Below the pieces are notes generated by a model. The model ran no database searches and was not told the DNA's origin. It saw only the letters and a program-made list of their open reading frames with translations. This document shows positions 12,289 to 19,188 of a DNA stretch of 30,111 bases, piece by piece. Every line of letters starts with the position of its first letter. Within the stretch, counting starts at the first letter, position 1. This stretch comes from a virus, in the IMG/VR virus record IMGVR_UViG_3300043409_001170, positions 1 through 30,111 of that record; one strand, 5' to 3'. The position numbers and the translations under genes were made by a program.

Positions 12289-13164
12289 ATGACAACCACC
12301 AAAGCACTCACACCGATGGAGGATGTGCGCGGCACTTTGCAGCGCATGCAGCCCGAATTCATGGCCGCGCTTCCTGCACAAATACCTGTGGATAAGTTTG
12401 TCCGCACCACATTGACCGCGATCCAGATGAACCCAGCACTGCTCAATGCCGATCGCCGATCCCTACTCGGCTCATGCATGAAGGCAGCGCAGGACGGGTT
12501 GTTGTGCGATGGCCGCGAGGCAGCACTGGTCATGTTTAAAAACACCGTCCAGTACATGCCAATGTATGCGGGTATCTTAAAGAAAATCCGCAACAGCGGA
12601 GAGCTGGCCACCATCTCGGCACAGGTCGTGTACGACAAAGACCAGTTCGACTATACGCTCGGCGACGAAGAACGGATCAGCCACAAGCCGTTTCTTGGTG
12701 CCGATCGCGGCAAACCAATTGTTGTGTACGCCATAGCGAAGACCAAGGACGGCGCAATCTATCGCGAAGTCATGTCGGTGGCCGAGATCGAAAAGGTGCG
12801 GGCTGTCAGCCGCGCCAGTGGCAACGGTCCTTGGGTTCAGTGGTGGGATGAGATGGCCAAGAAGACCGTCATTCGCCGGTTGGCTAAACGCCTGCCATCG
12901 AGCGCAGATGTCGATCAGGTGTTCGATCACGACAACGATGCCACAGGGATCACAGAGCAGCCCCAGCAGGCCGTTGTTTCTGATGCCGCTGTGTCAGGCA
13001 CCGCGCCCAAACAAATCAGCCGGCTTAAGCGTTCTATTGCGGAGCAGACCGAGGTGCTGGACACAATCGAAATGGTGAAGACCGAGGATTTGATTGATCC
13101 GGTGACGGGCGAAGTGTTGGAGGTGACCGATGTTGAAGTTGTTAACGACAAAGCAACTGTCTGA
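12289..13164 (+). CDS. recT: RecT-family single-strand annealing protein
   Basis: A 291-aa protein of the usual RecT length. It contains FVRTTLTAIQMNPALLNADR, SLLGSCMKAAQDGLLCDGRE, MPMYAGILKKIRNSGEL and VVYDKDQFDYTLGDEE, in RecT order. RecT coats resected DNA and anneals complementary strands during phage recombination and concatemer formation. The C-terminal 70 residues (after VDQVFDHDND) are low in structure and rich in Glu and Thr. AAGGA lies about 10 nt before the ATG, inside the end of the exonuclease gene. The last 35 bp overlap the HTH gene. Confidence 0.93.
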   Translation: MTTTKALTPMEDVRGTLQRMQPEFMAALPAQIPVDKFVRTTLTAIQMNPALLNADRRSLLGSCMKAAQDGLLCDGREAALVMFKNTVQYMPMYAGILKKIRNSGELATISAQVVYDKDQFDYTLGDEERISHKPFLGADRGKPIVVYAIAKTKDGAIYREVMSVAEIEKVRAVSRASGNGPWVQWWDEMAKKTVIRRLAKRLPSSADVDQVFDHDNDATGITEQPQQAVVSDAAVSGTAPKQISRLKRSIAEQTEVLDTIEMVKTEDLIDPVTGEVLEVTDVEVVNDKATV

Positions 13165-13312
13165 AAGATGGGGCATCACCGAGCATGGGTTGCGAAAGAG
13201 ACGCATGCAGGGTGCCGGTCCTCAATATGTTAAGCTGGGTGACGGGCGCAATGCCCCGATCCGGTACCGGATTGAGGACATAGAAAAATACGAAAAAGAA
13301 AATAGGTACTAA
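13130..13312 (+). CDS. Small HTH protein, excisionase/AlpA-like
   Basis: A 60-aa protein with a MerR/HTH_17-type fold: LTTKQLSERWGITEHGLRKRR (residues 4-24), then GPQYVKLGDGRNAPIRYRIEDIEKYE, the usual wing and final helix. Such proteins are excisionases or transcription regulators. GGAGGTGACCG before the ATG is very good although it lies inside recT, with a 35-bp overlap in another frame. No integrase is seen in the window, so a regulator is at least as likely. It is the last gene before the convergent terminator. Confidence 0.85.
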   Translation: MLKLLTTKQLSERWGITEHGLRKRRMQGAGPQYVKLGDGRNAPIRYRIEDIEKYEKENRY

Positions 13313-13313
13313 T

Positions 13314-13345
13314 AAAAAAAGCCCCCTGCTGTTTAGGCGGGGGGC
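13314..13345 (-). terminator. Terminator between convergent operons, strongest leftward
   Basis: GCCCCC-TGC...GGC-GGGGGGC (13321-13345) forms a long G+C stem with loop GTTTAG. Reading leftward it is followed by seven T (complement of 13314-13320), a textbook intrinsic terminator for the lysis transcript. Reading rightward it is followed by TTAAGTTT, a weaker stop for the recombination operon. Confidence 0.85.
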
Positions 13346-13407
13346 TTAAGTTTGGGAGGAAACGCCGATTAGCTTATCGGATATTCCTTGCAAGGCAATT
13401 GAAAAAA

Positions 13408-14004
13408 TTAAGCACTGAATTTTTCATATGCGGTTTCAAGTTTTTCATCATATTTGTTTTGAGCATACGCAGGCCCATTATAGCCACGGGCAAAGCCTGC
13501 CCAGTTCTTGCTTTGCAGCTCGTCCAACAGGCCAGCCGACTTAATAAAATTTGCCATGTGGCGAAGCTGATTGGCTTCAGAAATCATGGCTTCTTCAACC
13601 ATTTCTTGAGCGGATCGGCATCCAGCCAATTTGTAATTGCTGCCCATGATTTGACCAAGCCCCCACGAAACAGAGCGTAGCGCACCATCAAGATCAATTT
13701 CACATGCTGCCTCAATCTCTGCATAGACAGCGTCTGAACCTTTTGGATAAGGTCGTTCACCCCACTTTGGATATGCAAGACCCGCGTCAGCAGCCAATTG
13801 TAAAGCATCTGGTTTATCCTTCAGCATCTTGTAAAAGTAATGACGTTCAAACAAAGCCTTTGGCCGGCCAGCTTTATCAAAACCAGACCCGCCGGTTTCA
13901 ACAGATAGCACGGCACGGAGGGCGGCGGGTTCAATGTCGAGAGCCTCTGCCGTAGCATCGATGTCACCCGCTTGCATGGGGATGGCTGCACCTACAAAAT
14001 TCAT
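13408..14004 (-). CDS. Endolysin, N-acetylmuramidase
   Basis: A 198-aa protein of the N-acetylmuramidase family (PF11860, formerly DUF3380). SVETGGSGFD (residues 34-43) holds the likely catalytic Glu36; PKALFERHYFYKML, VSWGLGQIMGSNY and FARGYNGPAYAQNKYD follow in the family order. It cleaves the glycan strands of peptidoglycan. There is no peptidoglycan-binding domain and no signal or SAR segment, so a holin is needed for export. AGGAGAGAAAAA precedes the ATG, which overlaps the holin stop (ATGA). Confidence 0.93.
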   Translation of the reverse strand: MNFVGAAIPMQAGDIDATAEALDIEPAALRAVLSVETGGSGFDKAGRPKALFERHYFYKMLKDKPDALQLAADAGLAYPKWGERPYPKGSDAVYAEIEAACEIDLDGALRSVSWGLGQIMGSNYKLAGCRSAQEMVEEAMISEANQLRHMANFIKSAGLLDELQSKNWAGFARGYNGPAYAQNKYDEKLETAYEKFSA

Positions 14005-14495
14005 TTTTTCTCTCCTGTTTGGTGACTGCTGCCGAACCAGAACGACAGCACCAGCATCAGCGCGCCGTCAAGTGTACCCAGCACACGAGCAATCAGCTCC
14101 CGCATGCTTGGATCAATGACGGTCGTAAACAAATAATATTGAATAAACACCCACGCGATGATGACTGAATAGGACAACACCGCAGGGGTCTGCACACCGG
14201 TCTGAACCATCATCTGCCGAGCAGACTTGCGATCACCGGCAGCGATCTCCTCAAGGTTGATGTCCAATTGTTTCATCTGAACCTTGAAGTCGGCATCGAT
14301 TTTCTTGACCGCAGACAATTGCTCTGGGCTTGCGCTCAACAGGGCTGTCTGCACATCGTCCGACGATGCCCCCTCTGATAGGCCCAGTGCGCCGGCCAAT
14401 GCTTTGACGGCCATCCCTGCAACGGGGCCACCAATAGCTGTCGCTATGGTCGGTGCGATTTGGCCCAAAAGGCCACCTATTTTTGACAGGTCCAT
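14001..14495 (-). CDS. Holin, GTA-type 3TM family
   Basis: A 164-aa protein with the plan of the 3TM holin family found in gene-transfer agents (PF11351): a hydrophobic Gly/Ala-rich N-terminus (TIATAIGGPVAGMAVKALAG), a charged helical middle containing LEEIAAGDRKSARQM, and two membrane spans (VLSYSVIIAWVFIQYYLF and DGALMLVLSFWFGSS). It would permeabilise the inner membrane and release the endolysin. It follows directly after the previous gene (TGAATG) and overlaps the endolysin by 4 bp. Confidence 0.88.
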   Translation of the reverse strand: MDLSKIGGLLGQIAPTIATAIGGPVAGMAVKALAGALGLSEGASSDDVQTALLSASPEQLSAVKKIDADFKVQMKQLDINLEEIAAGDRKSARQMMVQTGVQTPAVLSYSVIIAWVFIQYYLFTTVIDPSMRELIARVLGTLDGALMLVLSFWFGSSHQTGEKK

Positions 14496-14966
14496 TCATT
14501 TGTCCTCGATGTTAAAAGTTAAGTTTTTGTGATCGGGGTAAGCGATTACAACATTGCCTTCAGGACATTTGTATATAATGCGGGCTAGTAATTTTGCTGG
14601 CCCAACAGCAACAGTATCAGGGTTTTCGAGGGTTATGGTGTAACCGAATTTATCCACTGTCGAAGAAGCCGGCCCCGAAAATTTGGCAACAGAAGGCTTG
14701 GCTTTGTGAACAATGTATTCCGCGTCTTTAACCTCAAGGCCAAATTCTTCGACCGTACAATCGTCGCGAATTTTTTGACGGGCAACCACTACTTTAAACG
14801 CGCCAGAAGCATGGCTGTTAGAGATGTTAAAATGTTCCGCGTCCCATTTAAGGATGTCTTTAGGCGGCAATTTAATTTGATCGTACAAAGAATAGCCGCC
14901 ACCAATCATTGCCATGATTGCGGTCACAACGGCGATGGGCTTGGTTATGGCATCGGTGTCGAACAT
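14496..14966 (-). CDS. Membrane-anchored periplasmic protein of the lysis cassette
   Basis: A 156-aa protein with one N-terminal span (ITKPIAVVTAIMAMIGGGYS, residues 7-26) and a beta-rich outer domain with two cysteines (DDCTVEEFGLEV, IYKCPEGNVVIAYP). Its place between holin and another membrane protein suggests a role in lysis, possibly spanin-like, but there is no lipobox or usual Rz/Rz1 pair. A conserved phage protein by general look; no function assigned. The ATG follows the previous stop by one base and has only a weak ribosome site, so coupling is likely. Confidence 0.75.
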   Translation of the reverse strand: MFDTDAITKPIAVVTAIMAMIGGGYSLYDQIKLPPKDILKWDAEHFNISNSHASGAFKVVVARQKIRDDCTVEEFGLEVKDAEYIVHKAKPSVAKFSGPASSTVDKFGYTITLENPDTVAVGPAKLLARIIYKCPEGNVVIAYPDHKNLTFNIEDK

Positions 14967-14967
14967 C

Positions 14968-15438
14968 TTACACTCGCACCAAAAACACCATGCCGATCAG
15001 GCCCATCATACCGATCAGGCCAAGCACGATCATGCTGATCACAGCCATGTCACGAATTTCCTCGAGCTTTGCAGCCCGCGCTTTTTCTTCCGCGAATTTT
15101 TCGCGCTCGATTTCTTTGCGGATGTTGATCACTTCTCTTTGCACTTGATCCCACGCTGACAGACCGAACTGCCCCACAAACAAATTCTTCGCCTTGGCCG
15201 CCAAGTCCTGCGCCTCGGCCCGTGCCGTGTATCGCTCGATTGCAATCTGCTCTGGCGTTTTGTTGCTGAAAAAAGTTTTCTTAGGTGGCTCTGCCGCAAT
15301 CTGCGTGAGCTTGGCAAGGTTGCCCCATAGCTCGGATAGATCGGCGGCCATGCCTTGTATTTCTTTGCCCGCTGCAATGCCAGCTTGGATGCCGGCATAA
15401 GCAGCTTGCGCCGCTGCAAGTATGGTCAACGGGTCCAT
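14968..15438 (-). CDS. Coiled-coil protein with C-terminal membrane segments
   Basis: A 156-aa protein. The start MDPLTILAAAQAAYAGIQAG is an Ala-rich helix, the middle (residues 90-130) is a highly charged coiled coil (INIRKEIEREKFAEEKARAA), and the end (MAVISMIVLGLIGMMGLIGM, 131-150) is a membrane helix. This tail-anchored layout fits a partner in lysis or a virion envelope-interaction protein. No family assigned. It lies 3 bp after the upstream gene. Confidence 0.75.
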   Translation of the reverse strand: MDPLTILAAAQAAYAGIQAGIAAGKEIQGMAADLSELWGNLAKLTQIAAEPPKKTFFSNKTPEQIAIERYTARAEAQDLAAKAKNLFVGQFGLSAWDQVQREVINIRKEIEREKFAEEKARAAKLEEIRDMAVISMIVLGLIGMMGLIGMVFLVRV

Positions 15439-15441
15439 GTT

Positions 15442-15663
15442 TCACTTGTCCGCTTTGCTTTCTAGACGGTCAAAGATTTTGCCCAAGATGTCTTTCACTT
15501 CCTTGATATCAGATTTGTAATCATCTTTTGTGACATAGTTTAATGGCATAGCGCGGACGTCACCGTCCAACCGCTCGACCGCCCGCGAGATGCGCTCAAG
15601 CAAGAAACCGCCAAAGAAGGCGGCAACTGCAACGGAGAGGTTAAATAAAATTTGGTAATCCAT
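15442..15663 (-). CDS. Small membrane protein, holin or antiholin-like
   Basis: A 73-aa protein with one N-terminal span (LFNLSVAVAAFFGGFLLERI, residues 6-25) followed by a charged helix (YVTKDDYKSDIKEVKDILGK). A single span plus coiled-coil tail is typical of small holin/antiholin (XhlA-like) proteins, but no specific match is claimed. AAAGG lies 9 nt before the ATG. It is the first gene of the lysis cassette, downstream of a candidate -10 box. Confidence 0.75.
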   Translation of the reverse strand: MDYQILFNLSVAVAAFFGGFLLERISRAVERLDGDVRAMPLNYVTKDDYKSDIKEVKDILGKIFDRLESKADK

Positions 15664-15711
15664 AATCAGAACCTTTTTAAATCTATAACCACTCGTGTAT
15701 CATCCGTTGTC

Positions 15712-15717
15712 ATTATA
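15712..15717 (-). promoter_or_regulatory. Perfect TATAAT box before the lysis cassette
   Basis: TATAAT on the minus strand overlaps the stop codon of fibre 2 and lies 49 nt before the first lysis gene. The best -35 at 17 nt is TGGTGA (three of six matches), so promoter strength is uncertain. Confidence 0.35.
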
Positions 15718-16657
15718 CAACCTCCGCCGATGCGTCACCAGTTGCAGAAAACCCAACAGCCCCATACCCTGTGCCGCCTGCAAAAGTCGCATTAACTTTA
15801 GCAAAATCCACCGTTGTGCTTGATGAATTTAGTGATATACCAACCGCGCTTACTGTTGCTCCTGTAAGGGTTGGGTTGGTTCTTTTTGTAACTTTATACG
15901 GAAATAAATATGAGCCTAAACCGCTCGAACTATAAGCTGTATTAGCTGGAATATCGAATTGCGCTGAGTTCATTTTTTCGTAATACCGCTGACACAGCGC
16001 AAGCTCCGGCCCATAAAGCCGTCGTTCAAATGGCGTGGCGACAGTGCCGACTTCAAGCTGTGCATTGCCAATTTGCCATGTGCCAGATATTTGCGCCCCA
16101 ACCGTAAACAGGATTTCAATGCCCGTTGTAGCGGCGGCAGGGACAGCAATGTTTACCGTATATTGCGTTAAAGTCGCTGTAACGGTAAACGTGCCAGTTG
16201 CTATCTGGGTCTTGGTTGGTGTCCCGATTGTGCCAAATGTATCGGCAGTGGTTGTAGCGTATGAAGCTGTCCAAGTTACAGTGGTAAGCAAACTGTTAGC
16301 TATGTTCACAGACAAGGTGCATGTTTGCCCTGCAAGGTCATACGAGTTCAACTGTTCAATGCGCTGACCAATGCCTACAGCAGTGACAGATGCCGCGCCA
16401 GTGACTTGCAAAAGGTTCTTATTGTTGGTTGCCCCTGCCACTTGAGCGGCGGTTACGTTCGCCCCAGTGGAATATACAAACCAGCGATCAACACAAGGGT
16501 AACCCGTGGATATTGTAGGTACGGTTGTTCCTGCTGTCACAGTTGCCGAAGTAGCGCGTTGGGCAACATACATATTACCATTAATGATGCGGTTACGCAT
16601 ACCAAGCGGACCGCCATCAAAGGCAAGCATCGAGTTGGTTACTTGTGTCAGTGCCAT
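15713..16657 (-). CDS. Tail fibre 2, headless copy of fibre 1 with a different tip
   Basis: A 314-aa protein. After a 20-residue start (MALTQVTNSMLAFDGGPLGM) residues 21-228 repeat residues 510-717 of fibre 1 with only about 20 changes, most of them in the last 25 residues. The module holds NGNMYVAQRAT, CVDRWFVYSTG and LCQRYYEKM, a beta-rich fibre domain pattern seen in many phage fibres. The last 86 residues (from NSAQFDIPANTAYS) are unlike fibre 1 and should form the receptor-contacting tip. It lacks the T7 gp17-like anchor, so it would attach through another protein or be an alternative tip. GGAG lies 8 nt before the ATG. Confidence 0.85.
   Translation of the reverse strand: MALTQVTNSMLAFDGGPLGMRNRIINGNMYVAQRATSATVTAGTTVPTISTGYPCVDRWFVYSTGANVTAAQVAGATNNKNLLQVTGAASVTAVGIGQRIEQLNSYDLAGQTCTLSVNIANSLLTTVTWTASYATTTADTFGTIGTPTKTQIATGTFTVTATLTQYTVNIAVPAAATTGIEILFTVGAQISGTWQIGNAQLEVGTVATPFERRLYGPELALCQRYYEKMNSAQFDIPANTAYSSSGLGSYLFPYKVTKRTNPTLTGATVSAVGISLNSSSTTVDFAKVNATFAGGTGYGAVGFSATGDASAEVV
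15974..16597 (-). repeat. Fibre module copy A (copy B at 16977-17600)
   Basis: Direct repeat of 624 bp, offset 1003 bp from copy B with no length change. Synonymous differences are scattered along it, except 16311-16424, which is identical to 17314-17427 for 114 bp. Confidence 0.9.
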
Positions 16658-16737
16658 GATGCGGCTCCATCAGCGGGTGCGATTGTAAGTTTACTAGCAG
16701 CTACAAGTGCCATATATTGCGCGTTTGTGTACATCAT
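16648..16737 (-). CDS. 29-aa ORF coupling fibre 1 to fibre 2
   Basis: A 30-codon ORF in the gap between the two fibre genes (start MMYTNAQYMALVAASKLTIA). Two adjacent ATGs overlap the fibre 1 stop, with GGAG at 5 or 8 nt, and its stop overlaps the fibre 2 start by 10 bp. It may be a real mini-protein or simply keep ribosomes moving to fibre 2. No function can be assigned. Confidence 0.45.
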   Translation of the reverse strand: MMYTNAQYMALVAASKLTIAPADGAASWH

Positions 16738-19127
16738 GGTATCTCCGAACTAAGACTAAATGTAGTTGACGCCCCGCCGTAACCCGCTGCGGTAATAGTT
16801 GGGTCCATACTTCCTGCGCTTGGGCTTAACGGACTAATTTGTATTGCTGATGTATTAGCAAATAGACCCGCCGATATAGTGGCGGCTACGGGCGTTGCCC
16901 TCATAGCTGACCAAATCAAAGGAGAGTAAAGATTAGCTGGACCACTACCAGCGTACATATAAACGCGTGCAATCATTGTTTGATAATACCGTTGGCACAT
17001 CGACAACTGGTTACTGAATATCTGCCGTTCAAATGACGTGGCGACAGTGCCGACTTCAAATTGTGCATTGCCAATCTGCCAAGTTCCAGATGTCTGTGCG
17101 CCAACTGTAAACAGAATTTCAATGCCCGTTGTAGCGGCGGCAGGAACAGCAATGTTAGCCGTATACTGCGTCAGGGTTGAAGTGACAGTAAACGTGCCAG
17201 TTGCAATCTGGGTCTTGGTTGGTGTTCCAATTGTGCCAAATGTATCAGCGGTGGTAGTGGCGTATGAAGCAGTCCATGTCACAGTAGTAAGCAGACTGTT
17301 GGCTATGTTTACGGACAAGGTGCATGTTTGCCCTGCAAGGTCATACGAGTTCAACTGTTCAATGCGCTGACCAATGCCTACAGCAGTGACAGATGCCGCG
17401 CCAGTGACTTGCAAAAGGTTCTTATTGCTACCAGCCCCTGCCACTTGGGCCGCAGTTACGTTTGCCCCAGTAGAATATACGAACCAACGATCAACACATG
17501 GGTAGCCAGCGGATATTGTTGGAACGGCTGTTCCTGCTGTTACAGTTGCCGATGTGGCGCGTTGAGCAACATACATATTTCCGTTGATGAGCTTGTTGCG
17601 AAGGAACGATGACCCCATGGCAACCGTTCCAGCAGTAGTTAGATTGCCGGAAGAAGTCCAAGATGGACCACCAGTAGAAAGTTTAGCTGGGGTGACTGTA
17701 CCATCGCTAGGTGTGCCAATAGAAAGTGGCTGTGTCCACACAACCTCAATATTAGCCGTACCAGAAGGAGGGGCTGTCGAAAAAGTTAAGGTAGTACCTG
17801 ATAGGCTGTATGTTGCCTTGGATTGATAAACACCGCTGACATAGACATAGGTGTTGTTCTCAACGCTAGGATCGCCAGAAAGCGTAAATGCAGTCTGAGA
17901 ACCAGTGCCGTTAAATGCATCGACTACAACATTGGTTGCGCCAAGACCTGATGTAGATGCAAACCATTGGTTAGTTTCAAGATCAGCTACAAATGTTGTT
18001 TGAGTATATTGCAGCCCAATGCTTGCGCTAGTTGCACCATTGATTGTGTCAGAGCCAGAGCGCGCAATGTTTACGGCATTGCTGTCTGCTGACCACTTAA
18101 CAATAGCTATTTTAAAGCCATCGGGAAGACCGCTGATCAAAGGCAATGTAATTGTAATTGCGCCGCTAGTTGTGGTCACTCGCAACAAATCGCCTGCGTC
18201 AGTCAAAGCAACCGTATAGTTGGCACTTTTATCTTGAACGGCAGAATATAAGCCAGAAGCCACAGAGGCCGCTGCTGCGGCTGCGCTGGCCGCTGCGGAT
18301 GCTGCCTGTGTGGGCGCGTCGATGATTGCCGCCATGTTGGTGGCCGCGCTGTTTACCGATGCAATGTTTGTGGCAACAGTGGTCACATTAGAATTGTTGC
18401 TGGCAACGGTGGTGACGTTAGAAGCAATGCCAGCAACAGTGTTAATGTTAGTGCTGTTGCTATTAACAGCATTAATGTTGGTGCTATTACCAGCCACAGC
18501 ATTAATGTTTGTAGAGTTGCCCGCAACCGAGGTGACATTGGCAGATATCCCCGCAACCGTGGTGACATTTGCGTTGTTGCCTGCCACCGTGTTGACGTTT
18601 GAAATGTTTGTGGCAACGGTATTGACCGAGCTGATATTGGTGGCAACGGTATCGATGTTGTCCGCGCTGTCGGCGATCCGCATGATGTCGGCAACCAGTG
18701 CATCGGCATCTTCCGCGCTGGTGATCGGCAACTGAGCTGCACGGTCTAGACCTTCCTGCAACTGCTGGATTTGGATCGTTGCCCGATCGAGAGCCTGCGT
18801 AATGACCTCGGGATAGAACCCGCCCTGATTGGTCAGGTCAGTCTGTTGCAGATTGGCGATGTCAGAGGTGATAACAAGATTGTATCCCGCCGCAAGCGCA
18901 CCGGCCACCAGCGTGATGCTGCCACCGGCGTTTGAATTCTGATCGGCATTAAGCGTCACCGTATAGTCGGTGGTTAAGGCCAGTGTGGTTTCAGTGCTTG
19001 TTGAAACCGTAAGTTTCACAACCTCGAGATCAGAGGCTTGGAAAACTTTAAACGAGAACGCAAATGTTGCGGCAGTCCCGTTGCCGATATAAGGACCGGC
19101 CTTGCGGTTGGTTGAACTGATCGTCAT
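16734..19127 (-). CDS. Tail fibre 1, T7 gp17-like anchor, repeat shaft and variable tip
   Basis: A 797-aa protein. Residues 1-125 resemble the T7 gp17 N-terminal tail-attachment domain (GPYIGNGTAATFAFSFKVF, LTTDYTVTLNADQNSNAGGS, GGFYPEVITQALDRATIQIQ), which binds the tail. Residues 161-270 are eleven 10-residue repeats of the type VAxNxxNVxT, a shaft. Residues 275-290 are an Ala-rich turn. A beta region with TFSTAPPSGTANIEVVWTQP (about 450) follows, then the module shared with fibre 2 (510-717) and an 80-residue unique tip. It should be the main receptor-binding fibre. AAGGAG lies 9 nt before the ATG. Confidence 0.92.
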   Translation of the reverse strand: MTISSTNRKAGPYIGNGTAATFAFSFKVFQASDLEVVKLTVSTSTETTLALTTDYTVTLNADQNSNAGGSITLVAGALAAGYNLVITSDIANLQQTDLTNQGGFYPEVITQALDRATIQIQQLQEGLDRAAQLPITSAEDADALVADIMRIADSADNIDTVATNISSVNTVATNISNVNTVAGNNANVTTVAGISANVTSVAGNSTNINAVAGNSTNINAVNSNSTNINTVAGIASNVTTVASNNSNVTTVATNIASVNSAATNMAAIIDAPTQAASAAASAAAAAASVASGLYSAVQDKSANYTVALTDAGDLLRVTTTSGAITITLPLISGLPDGFKIAIVKWSADSNAVNIARSGSDTINGATSASIGLQYTQTTFVADLETNQWFASTSGLGATNVVVDAFNGTGSQTAFTLSGDPSVENNTYVYVSGVYQSKATYSLSGTTLTFSTAPPSGTANIEVVWTQPLSIGTPSDGTVTPAKLSTGGPSWTSSGNLTTAGTVAMGSSFLRNKLINGNMYVAQRATSATVTAGTAVPTISAGYPCVDRWFVYSTGANVTAAQVAGAGSNKNLLQVTGAASVTAVGIGQRIEQLNSYDLAGQTCTLSVNIANSLLTTVTWTASYATTTADTFGTIGTPTKTQIATGTFTVTSTLTQYTANIAVPAAATTGIEILFTVGAQTSGTWQIGNAQFEVGTVATSFERQIFSNQLSMCQRYYQTMIARVYMYAGSGPANLYSPLIWSAMRATPVAATISAGLFANTSAIQISPLSPSAGSMDPTITAAGYGGASTTFSLSSEIP
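16977..17600 (-). repeat. Fibre module copy B (copy A at 15974-16597)
   Basis: Second copy of the 624-bp module, inside fibre 1. See copy A. The identical 114-bp tract is 17314-17427; elsewhere silent differences are frequent, so the two copies diverged before that tract was made uniform. Confidence 0.9.
18318..18647 (-). repeat. Eleven degenerate 30-bp repeats coding decapeptides
   Basis: The repeats code for 10-residue units in perfect register (for example VATNISSVNT, VAGNNANVTT, VAGNSTNINA twice in a row). Units differ by several bases, so they are old at DNA level but kept at protein level. Each would give one turn or strand of a fibrous shaft. Confidence 0.95.
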
Positions 19128-19188
19128 AGACGCGGCTCCTTGAGATTGATTGGATCGTAAATAAACGGGGACTTGTTACGGGTACCCG

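Noticed and set aside
18318-18647. 30-bp periodic repeats that could suggest a CRISPR array
   Set aside because: No alternation of constant repeats and unique spacers; units are contiguous, degenerate and code for decapeptides in frame.
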